Of a DNA stretch of 64,000 bases, positions 49,858-59,300 are shown one piece after another. Below the pieces are notes generated by a model, which was given only the letters and a program-made list of their open reading frames with translations, did not search any database and was not told the DNA's origin. The DNA lies in assembly GCA_964484195.1 (NCBI GenBank), contig CAZAER010000016.1, forward strand, positions 1 through 64,000, in the 5' to 3' direction. Source of the stretch: JALHOP01 sp964484195. Lineage in GTDB: Bacteria > Myxococcota > XYA12-FULL-58-9 > JALHOP01. Numbering within the stretch: the stretch's first letter is position 1; each line of letters opens with the position of its first letter. The translations under genes and the position numbers were made by a program.

Positions 49858-50897
49858 GTCCGCTCAAGCGTTTCGAGCGCTTCGGCAGGCGACTTCTGGT
49901 GGCAAGTCTTGCCCGCTTGCTCGGAGCGCGCCAACGCGAGGTCAGCGTGCGCGCGGCGGCGCGTATTCTCGTGGTGCGGCTCGACGAGCGCGTCGGCAAC
50001 CTCGTGCTGCTGACGCCGATGCTCTCGACTCTGCGGGCGCGCTTCCCCAAGGCGGTCATCGACGTGCTGGGCTACGCCAAGACGCGCGTCCTGCTCGAGC
50101 GCCATCCGGCGATCAACGAGATTCTCGCGTTCGACAAGCGAGCGCTCTCGAGCGACCGCGGGCCGTTGCGCATCTTCGGTTTCTTGAGGCGGCGGCGCTA
50201 CGACCTCGCCATCGATGCTGCGAACCCGACCGACCCCTCGTTCACCCAGGCATTGGTGACGCGTTTCTCCGGCGCCGAGCACACCATCGGCTCCGCCTTC
50301 GGCGACTTCGCGCGGCTCTATAGCGCACCCGCGACCATCGTCGATGACGGCAAGACGCACGAGATCGATCTGCGCTTGCAGCTCCTCAGTCCAATCGCGG
50401 GTGACGGATTGGTGCGTCTCCCGCGTATCGATCTCGGACCACCGCGCGACGAAGTACGGCGGTTCATCAGCGAGGCAGGCAGCTACGCGGTGCTGAATCT
50501 CGGCGCCCGCGTACGGGAAAAGTGGCTCCCGCCGGAAGACTACGTGACCATCGCCAACATTATCGCGGATCACAGGATCAAGTGCGTGCTCACCTGGGGG
50601 CCGCAGGAAGAAGAGCTCGCGCGAGCCATCGCCGCCGAGGCACAGAGCGCGTGGATGGCGCCGTCCACGAGCCTCGCGGATCTCGCGGCGGTGATGAAGA
50701 GCGCGCGCTGCGTGGTGACCTGCGACACCGGGCCGATGCACGTCGCGGTGGCGGTCGGGGCTCCGACGTGCGCAATCTTCGTCAGCACGGATCCGGCCCG
50801 CTACGGCTACCACGACGCACCGCATCTCTCGGTGAGCAGCGCGGATCCGGTTTGGCGGACGAAAGTCGAAACTTGGCTTTCGACCGGAGCGCTCTAA
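49854..50897 (+). CDS. Glycosyltransferase family 9 (heptosyltransferase-like)
   Basis: 347 residues, cytoplasmic face. GT9 features: N-terminal ILVVRLDERVGNLVLLTPML (38-57), a C-terminal nucleotide site with CVVTCDTGPMHVAVAVGAP and VSTDPARYGY. Probably adds heptose or a related sugar to LPS core or other surface glycan. GTG start overlaps pgsA stop. Ends by overlapping the convergent cNMP-domain gene. Confidence 0.88.
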   Translation: MSPLKRFERFGRRLLVASLARLLGARQREVSVRAAARILVVRLDERVGNLVLLTPMLSTLRARFPKAVIDVLGYAKTRVLLERHPAINEILAFDKRALSSDRGPLRIFGFLRRRRYDLAIDAANPTDPSFTQALVTRFSGAEHTIGSAFGDFARLYSAPATIVDDGKTHEIDLRLQLLSPIAGDGLVRLPRIDLGPPRDEVRRFISEAGSYAVLNLGARVREKWLPPEDYVTIANIIADHRIKCVLTWGPQEEELARAIAAEAQSAWMAPSTSLADLAAVMKSARCVVTCDTGPMHVAVAVGAPTCAIFVSTDPARYGYHDAPHLSVSSADPVWRTKVETWLSTGAL

Positions 50898-51370
50898 GTC
50901 GCGAGCTTCTTCTCGGTGTCTTTCACGCGCGCGGCCATCAATGTGGCGAGCATGCGTCCGAGCTTCTGGTCGCGCTCGGCGAGACTCCGGATCAGCTCGC
51001 CCGGGGCACGGACGAGACGGACATCGGTCTGGCAGACGACCGTGGCGCTACGGGGCTGCTGGGTGAGCACCGCGGTCTCTCCGAAAACGGCGGGCCGCTC
51101 GAGGGTCGCAAGCTCGACGAGCTCGCTGCCGTTGCGCTTGCAGATGGCGACGCTGCCCTCGAGGATGAAAAAGAGGCCGTTGTCGCTATCGCCCTCGACC
51201 AGCACGAGCTGGGCAGCGTCGTAGCTCACCACCTCGCCCTGCGCGATCAGCTCGTCGCAGAGGGCTTTGGGCAGGTCGCGGCAAAGCGACGACGCTTGGA
51301 TGAACGCGATCGCTCCGATGTCGGAGGCCAGCGGGCCGGTCGCATGGGGCTTGTCAGCCAGTCCTGTCAC
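50894..51370 (-). CDS. Cyclic nucleotide-binding domain protein without DNA-binding domain
   Basis: 158 residues, one cNMP-binding beta-roll (about 30-135): LVLVEGDSDNGLFFILEGSV and FGETAVLTQQPRSATVVC (the GE-x(6-8)-RSA phosphate-binding cassette is present). The C-terminus lacks the helix-turn-helix of CRP/FNR, so it is a stand-alone sensor domain or partner of another protein. GTG start at 51370. cAMP or c-di-GMP binding cannot be told apart. Confidence 0.85.
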   Translation of the reverse strand: MTGLADKPHATGPLASDIGAIAFIQASSLCRDLPKALCDELIAQGEVVSYDAAQLVLVEGDSDNGLFFILEGSVAICKRNGSELVELATLERPAVFGETAVLTQQPRSATVVCQTDVRLVRAPGELIRSLAERDQKLGRMLATLMAARVKDTEKKLAT

Positions 51371-51452
51371 CCAGGAAGCCTAGCGCAAGCCGGGTGCGGC
51401 AGCAAAAACCTCAATGGACCCCAGAGCCTAGATTCGGTAGCTAGGGGCGCCC

Positions 51453-54002
51453 ATGGACACAGTGCAGGCCTTTCTAGCGCGCCGCGGTAACGCTTTCTGG
51501 TCGCTCGTCCTCGTCGCGATTGGGGCGCTCATCTTCTTGCCGCGCCTGGGATCGTATCCGCTCTGGGACCCGTGGGAGCCCCACTACCTGCAAGTCGCCT
51601 GGGAGATGCAGGACCGCGGCACCTGGATGAATCCCTGGTACCGGGGCGAGGACAATTGGTGGTCGAAGCCGATTCTCCTCCTGTGGATCCTCCGCGCCGG
51701 TATCGCCGCCCTGTGGGATCCGCTCTCCAATTTCCCCCACCACGAGCTCGCGGCGCGCCTGCCCTTCGCGTTGATCGCGATCGGCGGTGGCGTGCTGCAG
51801 TTCGATTGGGTGCGTCGGCTCTACGGCCGGACCGCTGGATTCATCGCCGGCCTCATCTTGGTCACGGCCCCTCAATACGTCGTCATCGGCCGGCAGGTGA
51901 TGATCGACGTGACCTTCGTCCTCACTTACGCCGCGTCGTTGGGCTATCTGGCGGTCGGTCTCTTCACCCCGCGTCCGGAGCTCGCGGAGGCGAGCGCTCC
52001 CAAGGGCGTCCGCGTGCGTGCCTGGCTCGCGCGCGAGTGGCCGTTCGTCGCGTTCTGGTCGCTCGAAGCGCTGTCGTTGCTCGCCAAGGGCTTCGTCTCC
52101 CAAACCCTCGTGGTCATCGTTCTGGCCGGTTACGCCATCGCCACCTTCCGCTGGAGCGACTACGCCAACGAGCCGGAGTGGGCGGGCGTCACCCGCGACG
52201 GTGGCTGGAAGCGCTATCTCGCGACCCGCGGTGGGCTCGCGTTGGTGGTGCTCGGAGCCGCGGTCGTCGCTTGCCTGGTGTTGCCGAAGAGCCTGCAACG
52301 CGATCAGCGGCACCTTTATCAGGCGCTGCTGCTGGGGCCGGCAGTGCTGGTGACCGCTTTGGCGGTGTTCCGCGAGTTTCCCCTGTCACGGCACATCTTG
52401 AATTTGCTGGCTCGCGTCCGCGTGGGCTGGGGCTTGCCGCTCTTCTTGGCGCTGGGGGCGCCCTGGTACGTCTACATGACGTTCAAGCACGGCTGGCCCT
52501 ACTGGAACGAGTTCATCTTCTATCATCACCTGGGCCGCGCCGCGGGGACCATCGACAAGCCCGGCAACACCTTCGATTACTTCGTGCGCCAGCTCGCCTA
52601 TGCTCTCTTTCCGTGGTCCGCTTTCGCGTTGCCATCGCTCTGGCAATTCGTGACCCGCGCGAGCCCATTCCGCAGCGTCGCCGAGCGCCGCAATTTCTTC
52701 ATGCTGGTAGCGATTGCCCTGCCCTTCTTGTTTTTCGGGCTCTCGGGCACCAAGTTCGCGCACTACATCTTCCCGGTCGTTCCAATCCTCGGCGCCGTGC
52801 TCGCGGTCGGCATCACCTGGCTCGGCAAGGAGCGCGACGATTCCGCTGTGCTCGGCGAAAGCGGACCACCCGTCGGCCCCAAGCTGCCAGCTTCTTTCCC
52901 GGAGAGCCCGTGGTGGGAGCGCGACGGCGCGCGCGGTGACCTGATCGTCATCGTCATGGTGACCTTGGTCTGTTTCGGCGTTTTCTCGTACGACCTCGTC
53001 GCCGACTTCCGCTACGTGCTGCGCCTCTTCATCTACTATTGGAACCGCGCAACCCCGGCCGAGTATCAGCCCTACATCGCCCTGCAGTACTTCACTTTTC
53101 CGCTGGGCATCACCATCGGCGCGCTCCTGTTGTCGCGCTGGGTGACGCGCGCGCACGTTGCCGTCTTCGGTCTCTTCGCGGTGGGCCTCGCGGCTTATTA
53201 CGCGTGGGTGATGATGCCCGCGATGAAGGACACGTATACGTACAAGCCGCTCTACACCGCGGCGATGACGCTCGCGAAGCCGGACGAGCCCATCGGCCAG
53301 TACAACGATTGGCAGCAACCCGAGCGCTCGGTGATCTTCCTCTTCCAGAACCGTTGCCAGCACCTGTCGACCGACAAGAAGGCAGAGGCCTTCCTGCGCG
53401 GCACTGGTCGCAAGTTCGTCATCGTCGACAACAGCAAGCTCGCGGCTCTGCGCCGTGTCGCGGCCAAGCTCAACGAGAAGCTCTACATCGTCAACAAAGA
53501 CCATCCGTACGGCCTGCTGGTCTCGAACGTCCCCAATGCCGAAGACGTCGCACAGCTGAAGACCGCCATCATGAAGTCCGCTCCAGACGACATTACCAAG
53601 GTCGGCGCGGAGCTCGACGGCAAGGTCCGCCTCCTCGGCTTCAAGACCTCGACGACGACGCCGAAACGCGGCGACACCGTGGTCGTCGACGTCTACTACG
53701 AAGCGCTGCAGCTCATCGACGAGGACTGGCAGGTCTTCGTGCACGCCGACGGCACGCGTGGCAACTCGCACCGCATCGGCCTCGACCACTATCCAGTCGG
53801 CGGCCTGCACCCGACCAACGAATGGCAGATTGGTGAGATCGTGCGGGACACCTTCGAGGTCAAAGTCCCCAGCAATTACCCCTACGACGCCATCACGCTG
53901 TGGACGGGCATGTACAGCACGACCAGGCGCATGGAGGTCACGGCCGGGCCGAGTGATGGAGACAACCGCATCCGCACCGTGCGACTATCCATCTCGAAAT
54001 GA
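51453..54002 (+). CDS. ArnT/PMT-like GT-C glycosyltransferase
   Basis: 849 residues, inner membrane. Transfers a sugar from a polyprenyl phosphate donor to a lipid or protein. First periplasmic loop has the catalytic acidic residues in YPLWDPWEPHY. About 12 spans to ~residue 610, then a ~240-residue periplasmic domain: strands with NRCQHLSTDKK and a C-terminal beta-sandwich (VRLLGFKTSTTTPKRGD, HADGTRGNSHRIGLDHYP). Coupled by overlap to the CE2 esterase gene (53999), so both may act on the same surface glycan. Confidence 0.88.
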   Translation: MDTVQAFLARRGNAFWSLVLVAIGALIFLPRLGSYPLWDPWEPHYLQVAWEMQDRGTWMNPWYRGEDNWWSKPILLLWILRAGIAALWDPLSNFPHHELAARLPFALIAIGGGVLQFDWVRRLYGRTAGFIAGLILVTAPQYVVIGRQVMIDVTFVLTYAASLGYLAVGLFTPRPELAEASAPKGVRVRAWLAREWPFVAFWSLEALSLLAKGFVSQTLVVIVLAGYAIATFRWSDYANEPEWAGVTRDGGWKRYLATRGGLALVVLGAAVVACLVLPKSLQRDQRHLYQALLLGPAVLVTALAVFREFPLSRHILNLLARVRVGWGLPLFLALGAPWYVYMTFKHGWPYWNEFIFYHHLGRAAGTIDKPGNTFDYFVRQLAYALFPWSAFALPSLWQFVTRASPFRSVAERRNFFMLVAIALPFLFFGLSGTKFAHYIFPVVPILGAVLAVGITWLGKERDDSAVLGESGPPVGPKLPASFPESPWWERDGARGDLIVIVMVTLVCFGVFSYDLVADFRYVLRLFIYYWNRATPAEYQPYIALQYFTFPLGITIGALLLSRWVTRAHVAVFGLFAVGLAAYYAWVMMPAMKDTYTYKPLYTAAMTLAKPDEPIGQYNDWQQPERSVIFLFQNRCQHLSTDKKAEAFLRGTGRKFVIVDNSKLAALRRVAAKLNEKLYIVNKDHPYGLLVSNVPNAEDVAQLKTAIMKSAPDDITKVGAELDGKVRLLGFKTSTTTPKRGDTVVVDVYYEALQLIDEDWQVFVHADGTRGNSHRIGLDHYPVGGLHPTNEWQIGEIVRDTFEVKVPSNYPYDAITLWTGMYSTTRRMEVTAGPSDGDNRIRTVRLSISK

Positions 54003-55201
54003 TCATGCTCGGACGTGCCGTCATCGTCGTCTCCCTCGTCGCCGCGACCGCCTGTGCGGGCTCGGTCGAGGCGCCATACGATCTCGACGGCGACAGTGGA
54101 CCGCTGTTTTCGGGAGACGATGGACCCGGCGATAGCGGGCCTGCACCGGCCGATACAGGTGGCGACGCGCTCCAATCGGGTGATGGCGATGGCGACAGCG
54201 CACCGACCGACGCGGACCCACCGGATCCGCAGCCGACCGCCGAGCTGCATTTCATTGGTCGTTTCGACACCAGTGACCCGCAGGGCCCACGCTTCCAGTG
54301 GCCCGGTAGCGGCGTCGTCGCCCGTTTTTCGGGCACCGGCGTGTCCGTCCGCTTGAGCGGAGGCACCGACTGGTATGCATGGACGGTCGACGACGACCCC
54401 GTGGGCACGTTGCACTACGCGGGCCAAACCAACGCCATCGCGCTCGCCTCCGGCTTGTCCGCGGGCGAGCACACCGTGCGCATCTTTCGCCGTGACGAAT
54501 CGTTCTTCGGCACCTCGCAGTTCCGTGGGTTCACGGTGAGCGGCGGGCAGCTCGTCGCCTCGGTCTTTCCGTTCAGTCACCGCATGATGGTGATCGGTGA
54601 TTCGATCACCTGTGGCTACGGCAACGAAGGCGATAGCCCGACCTGCCCCTTCACCCAGGACACGGAGAACAACTACCTCGCCTACGCCTCCATCGCGGCT
54701 CGCGATCTGGACGCGGCGCTCCACACCATCGCTTGGTCGGGAAAAGGCATCTATCGCGAGTACGGCGGCGGTACGACCGACCAGATGCCGGTGCTCTTCG
54801 ATCGCACCCTACCGACCGAAGCCACGAGCACTGTCGACCACGCCGCCTATGTACCCGAGGTCATCGTCATCAACTTGGGCACCAACGACTTCAGCGCCGG
54901 CGACCCGGGCGTTGCCTACGAGACCGCGTACATCGCCTTCACCGCACGGCTGCGCTCGCTCTACCCGAACGCGTTCATCATCTGCGCCATCGGTCCCATG
55001 AACACGAGCGACATCATCCAGGAGCGCATCGGCAACGTGGTCGATGCGCGAACCACGAACGGCGACGCGCGCATCTCGTTCATGGCGTTCGACCCGCAGG
55101 AAACCGGCGGCATCGGCTGCGACTACCACCCCAATACGATCACGCACATGGTCATGGCCGAGCGCCTGGTCACCGAGGTGCGGACGATCACCGGGTGGTG
55201 A
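53999..55201 (+). CDS. SGNH-hydrolase lipoprotein, carbohydrate esterase family 2-like
   Basis: 400 residues. Signal peptide with lipobox-like AATAC (Cys19), then an Asp/Gly/Pro-rich linker (~25-80). CE2 layout: jelly-roll N-terminal domain (GRFDTSDPQGPRFQWPGSGV) and an SGNH domain with Ser202 (IGDSITCGYGNEG), Asn296 (NLGTND) and Asp375-x-His377 (GCDYHP). Deacetylates sugars on a surface polymer. Start ATGATCATG overlapping the glycosyltransferase stop; either ATG 53999 or 54005. Confidence 0.9.
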   Translation: MIMLGRAVIVVSLVAATACAGSVEAPYDLDGDSGPLFSGDDGPGDSGPAPADTGGDALQSGDGDGDSAPTDADPPDPQPTAELHFIGRFDTSDPQGPRFQWPGSGVVARFSGTGVSVRLSGGTDWYAWTVDDDPVGTLHYAGQTNAIALASGLSAGEHTVRIFRRDESFFGTSQFRGFTVSGGQLVASVFPFSHRMMVIGDSITCGYGNEGDSPTCPFTQDTENNYLAYASIAARDLDAALHTIAWSGKGIYREYGGGTTDQMPVLFDRTLPTEATSTVDHAAYVPEVIVINLGTNDFSAGDPGVAYETAYIAFTARLRSLYPNAFIICAIGPMNTSDIIQERIGNVVDARTTNGDARISFMAFDPQETGGIGCDYHPNTITHMVMAERLVTEVRTITGW

Positions 55202-55205
55202 CGCG

Positions 55206-56312
55206 CTACGCGCCTTCTTCGTACGTGTAAGCTTCGCCGGCGTAGTTCACGAATTTCATCTGTGTACCGTCGTGGCTCGTCAGATACATCGGCTGGACCG
55301 GCACCTTGCCACCACCGTGCGGCAAGTCCACGACGTAGTGAGGAACCGCGAGGCCCGAGGTCCAGCCCCGCAGCGCCTTGATGATGTTCACGCCACTTTC
55401 GACCGGAGTGCGGAAGTGCGACGCGCCTTCGACGCTATCGCATTGGAAGATGTAATACGGCCGGCAGCGGTGCTTGAGCAGCCACTGGTTCATGCGGCGC
55501 ACCATCGCTGGGTCGTCGTTCACGCCTTTGAGCAGCACCATCTGGTTGCCGACGACACAGCCCGCGTCCGCTAAAGTGGTGAGAGCCCTGCCCGCTTCTT
55601 CGGTGCATTCCTTCTCGTGATTGAAGTGGGTGTTGACGAAGAGCGGATGGAAGGCTCGCAGCTGCGCCGTGAGCTCCGGGGTGATGCGCATGGGCAAGGT
55701 CACCGGATTGCGCGTCGCGATGCGGATGATCTCGAGGTGCGGAATCGAGCGCAGGTCGGCGAGCACCGCGGTCAGGCGCTGGTCGGCCATGGTGAGCGGA
55801 TCGCCACCCGAGACCAGCACGTCGCGGATGGCGGGCGTCTTGCGAACGTAGTCGATGGCTTCGGCAAGCTCGTCACGCTTCGGAGCGCTGGTCGGGTCGC
55901 CGACTTTGCGCTTGCGGTTGCAGTGGCGGCAGTACACCGGACAGTTGTGGGTGGCGTACAGCAACGCCCGGTCGGGATAGCGGTGCGTGAGGTTCGGCAC
56001 CGGCATGTGGCTGTCTTCCGCGAGCGGGTCTTCGAGCTCGGACGACAACACGTCGAGCTCTGCCATCAAGGGCACGGCCTGACGACGGACCGGACACGTG
56101 GGGTCCTCGCGGTCCATGAGCGAGGCGTAATACGGGGTGATCGCCATCGCGAACTTGGCACCGGCCTGCACGACCGCCTGGCGCTCGTCGTCGGTGAGCA
56201 CGAGCACCTGCTCGAGCACCTCGAGGGAGCGGATACGGTGCGCCTGTTGCCACTTCCAGTCGTTCCACTGGGAGTCGCTCACATCGCCAAAGTATGCGGG
56301 GCGCGCAGCCAT
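55206..56312 (-). CDS. kamA: KamA-family radical SAM aminomutase (lysine 2,3-aminomutase-like)
   Basis: 368 residues from ATG 56312. 4Fe-4S cluster cysteines in the KamA spacing C124-x3-C128-x2-C131 (HNCPVYCRHCNRKRKVGD). C-terminal AVPHYVVDLPHGGGKVP contains the PLP lysine motif. Family members make beta-lysine from lysine or modify EF-P (EpmB). No EpmA nearby, so the substrate is open. Convergent with the esterase gene (stops 4 bases apart). Confidence 0.9.
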   Translation of the reverse strand: MAARPAYFGDVSDSQWNDWKWQQAHRIRSLEVLEQVLVLTDDERQAVVQAGAKFAMAITPYYASLMDREDPTCPVRRQAVPLMAELDVLSSELEDPLAEDSHMPVPNLTHRYPDRALLYATHNCPVYCRHCNRKRKVGDPTSAPKRDELAEAIDYVRKTPAIRDVLVSGGDPLTMADQRLTAVLADLRSIPHLEIIRIATRNPVTLPMRITPELTAQLRAFHPLFVNTHFNHEKECTEEAGRALTTLADAGCVVGNQMVLLKGVNDDPAMVRRMNQWLLKHRCRPYYIFQCDSVEGASHFRTPVESGVNIIKALRGWTSGLAVPHYVVDLPHGGGKVPVQPMYLTSHDGTQMKFVNYAGEAYTYEEGA

Positions 56313-56348
56313 CGTCGCCGCGCGCCATAGCAAACTCGCGCGGACCTG

Positions 56349-59300
56349 TCAGCCGCCGATGTCGGTGCAGTCCAGATCGAGGACGTCGGCGGAGTTGTTG
56401 CTGCCGTTGCACTCGAACGTCGGCAGATCCGGGTCCCCGTTCAGCAGGAATTCCGGGTTCGCAATGACGCGGAAGTCGAGGTCGATGGGCGCTTCCGTGC
56501 TCGGCACCGTGTAAACGGCGGTCACCTGGACGCTGCCGCCCGGCAATAGATCGACTGGCAGGTCGAGTAACGCGAACGGCGTGACCGTCTGCGCCGTCTG
56601 GGTCGGCGTCTGCGCGGTCGGTAAGCGGTAGAACCCGATGTTGGCGTCCACGGCGCGGATACCGGCGCGGCCCTTGTTGACGATGCGGGCCACCACCGTA
56701 ACCTGCGGCGGGCAGTTCTGCAGACTCGCGACGACGGCTTGCACCTGCAGATCAGGTGCGTTGAGCGGCACGAAGCCCGGAACGTTCTGGCGGAAGTTGT
56801 TGTAGAAGTCCGGGTTCGAATCTCCGAACTCGCACAGCGGACCGCTCGAGCCGGAGACGAAAGTCGCCTCGCACGCGGCGGCGTTGGTCTGCGCCGAGCA
56901 CTGTGAGCCGCTGTAGCAGACACCCCAGTCGGGGATGACCGTGCCGAAGCGGTCCTGATTGGTGATGTGGTACGGGTGCTCGTACCAGTATGGCAGCGTC
57001 TTCACCCAAAGGTCAGAGGTGTCGCCGAAGACGGTGACGCCCCAGGTGGATTCCAAGCAAACGTAGGCTTGGCCGCGTGGGTTCTCTTCGCAGGTGCCGC
57101 TGGCACCCTGATACGCATCCCAAATGCAGTCGTCGACGTGCGCTTGGCACTCCGCACGGGTGGCGTACGAACCGCAGTTGCCGGCGGTCACGTCACCGGT
57201 GACCACCACGCAGGTGGAGCCGTTCCAGCGACAGCCACGACCCGCGTCGCAGCTCGTCTGATCGGTGTGGTCCGCGCAGGTGCACGCCGCCGGGACGTAG
57301 TCCTCTCCCGTACGCCGGTAGGCCCAGGTATCACAGGTGCCAAGCAGCGACCGGCAAGCCGGCAAGGCGTTGCACTCGTTGTTGAAATTGCCGTCGGTAT
57401 CAGAGGTGTCGTAGGCGTTGGCGCAACTCTGCACGCATGTCGACGACGTCGCGTTCCAGTCGCAACCGTTGGGCCGGAACGTGCATGTCGTGCCCGCCAT
57501 CACACAGTTTGGTGTCGCGGCGCACTCGTTGTTGATGGTCGCGTCGGCATCATTGCCGTCTTTCACGGTGTCGCACGTCGTGTAACAACGGTTGTCGCCG
57601 CCGTTCCACCAGCAGCCGCTGGCAGCATTGCACGCGGTCTGATCGTCGACCGCCGCGCACGTGCGGCAAGCACCGTTGTCGAGACCGCAGCCGCCGGTGA
57701 CGTGACAGGCGGCGGTGTTGTTGGCACGTGAGCCACAGGTGCTGGGCGCGGCCGCGATTGGTGGCTCGCAGGTCGCTTGCGTGACGAACGCCGAGCAAGT
57801 CTGGCATGCGGTTCCGTTCCAGCCGCAGCCACCGAGGTTGCCGCAAGCGCGGTTGCCGCCGGTGCAGGTCGTTTGCGCGGCCGCACTGTCGAGTAGCGGT
57901 CCGCCACAGCGGTCACGACCCGACGAGTAGCGCGAGGACTGATCGCCCGTCGAGACCACGACGATCTCCGAATTCGAGTCGCCATCGACGTCGACGACGA
58001 TCGGATACTCGGTCGCCGTGCGGTGTGAATTCGGGCGCTCGTAGAGGATGTCGCTGGTCGAGCCCTCGAACACGCGGAAGAAGCACTCGTCGTTGTAGAG
58101 CACCTCGGCCTTACCGTCTCCCTGGAAGTCGAAGACGCTGGTACCGGTGACCGCCGACGACTGATCCTGGGTCTGGTATTGCCACAAGACACCGACCTCG
58201 TCGTCGAGCGTGCCGTTGACCTCGATGGTGCAACGCTCGGGACCCGCGACCGTCGGGACCGCGACGTTGCAGCCCGAGCTCGGGTTGGAGACGAGCGCCA
58301 CGCGACCAGCAGCGTCGTTCGCGGCGCAGTCAGGGTCGACGACGACCATACAGCCCGTGCCTGCGAAGCTCACCTCGGGCCGACCGTCACCGTCGAAGTC
58401 GGCGATGTTCGGCGGACCGCCGCGATTGTTGAGCAGCTGGAAGGCAAGGTTGACCGTGCTGCCGGCGACCGGCGAGCGCAGGACTTCACCATTCTCGCCG
58501 CTCAGAATGTACACAGCGCCGGCGAAGACGATGGCAACCTCGGGTGTGTTGGTCGGTCGGTTGTACGGCGCTAGGGTGTTGTCGACGAAGTCGCCGACGC
58601 CCGGGAAGCCGCGGCCATCACCGATGTTGACGCTCACAGGCGCCTGATTGTTACCGCCACCCGCATAGTGCGCGGCCCACAGCGGATCTGCGACCCAGCC
58701 GTCGTTGCCGGTGATGCGGCCAACGGGCACACCGCCGGTCGGGTTGCGCTGAATCGTCCAGGCGCGGTCACCAGCGAGGAGGTCGGGCTTGCCGTCGAGA
58801 TTCACATCCGCCAAAGCCGACACCGCGAAGCACTCGTCGGCGGGTGCGGAGCAACGCGCGCCGGTGTTGCTCTCCGCTGCCTGGTTCGTGGTGCCGAGAT
58901 CGACCAAGATCGACGCTGATGCGCCGTTGTCGCGGACGATGACGCCCGCCATGATGATCTCGACGACCCCGTCGGCATCGAGGTCGGCGAGGTGCGGCGC
59001 GCCGCCGCTATAGCGGGTGTCGAGGCTGCCGGCGGTCGTGCACCACTTGAGCGCGTTGGCGCGCGGGGCCCCATTGGTATCGAATGGGTCATAGGCGCAA
59101 AGACCGTTCTTGTGCGCCGCGACGATTTCGAGCTGCGCATCGCCGTCCAGATTACCGAGCGCGACGTGACCGCGCGTCTCGCCGTAGATGACGAGCTTGC
59201 TGCGCTGCTGCTTCGAGGGCGTACCGGTCGCCGGCAAGTCGGCATCGGCGCGGCCGTCCGCGATGATCAGCAGGTTGCCGTTGGTGTTGTCGAAGCCGTC

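Noticed and set aside
52386..53810. 474-codon open frame antisense to the GT-C glycosyltransferase
   Set aside because: Asp/Glu/Arg/His-rich antisense shadow; the plus-strand protein is clearly real.
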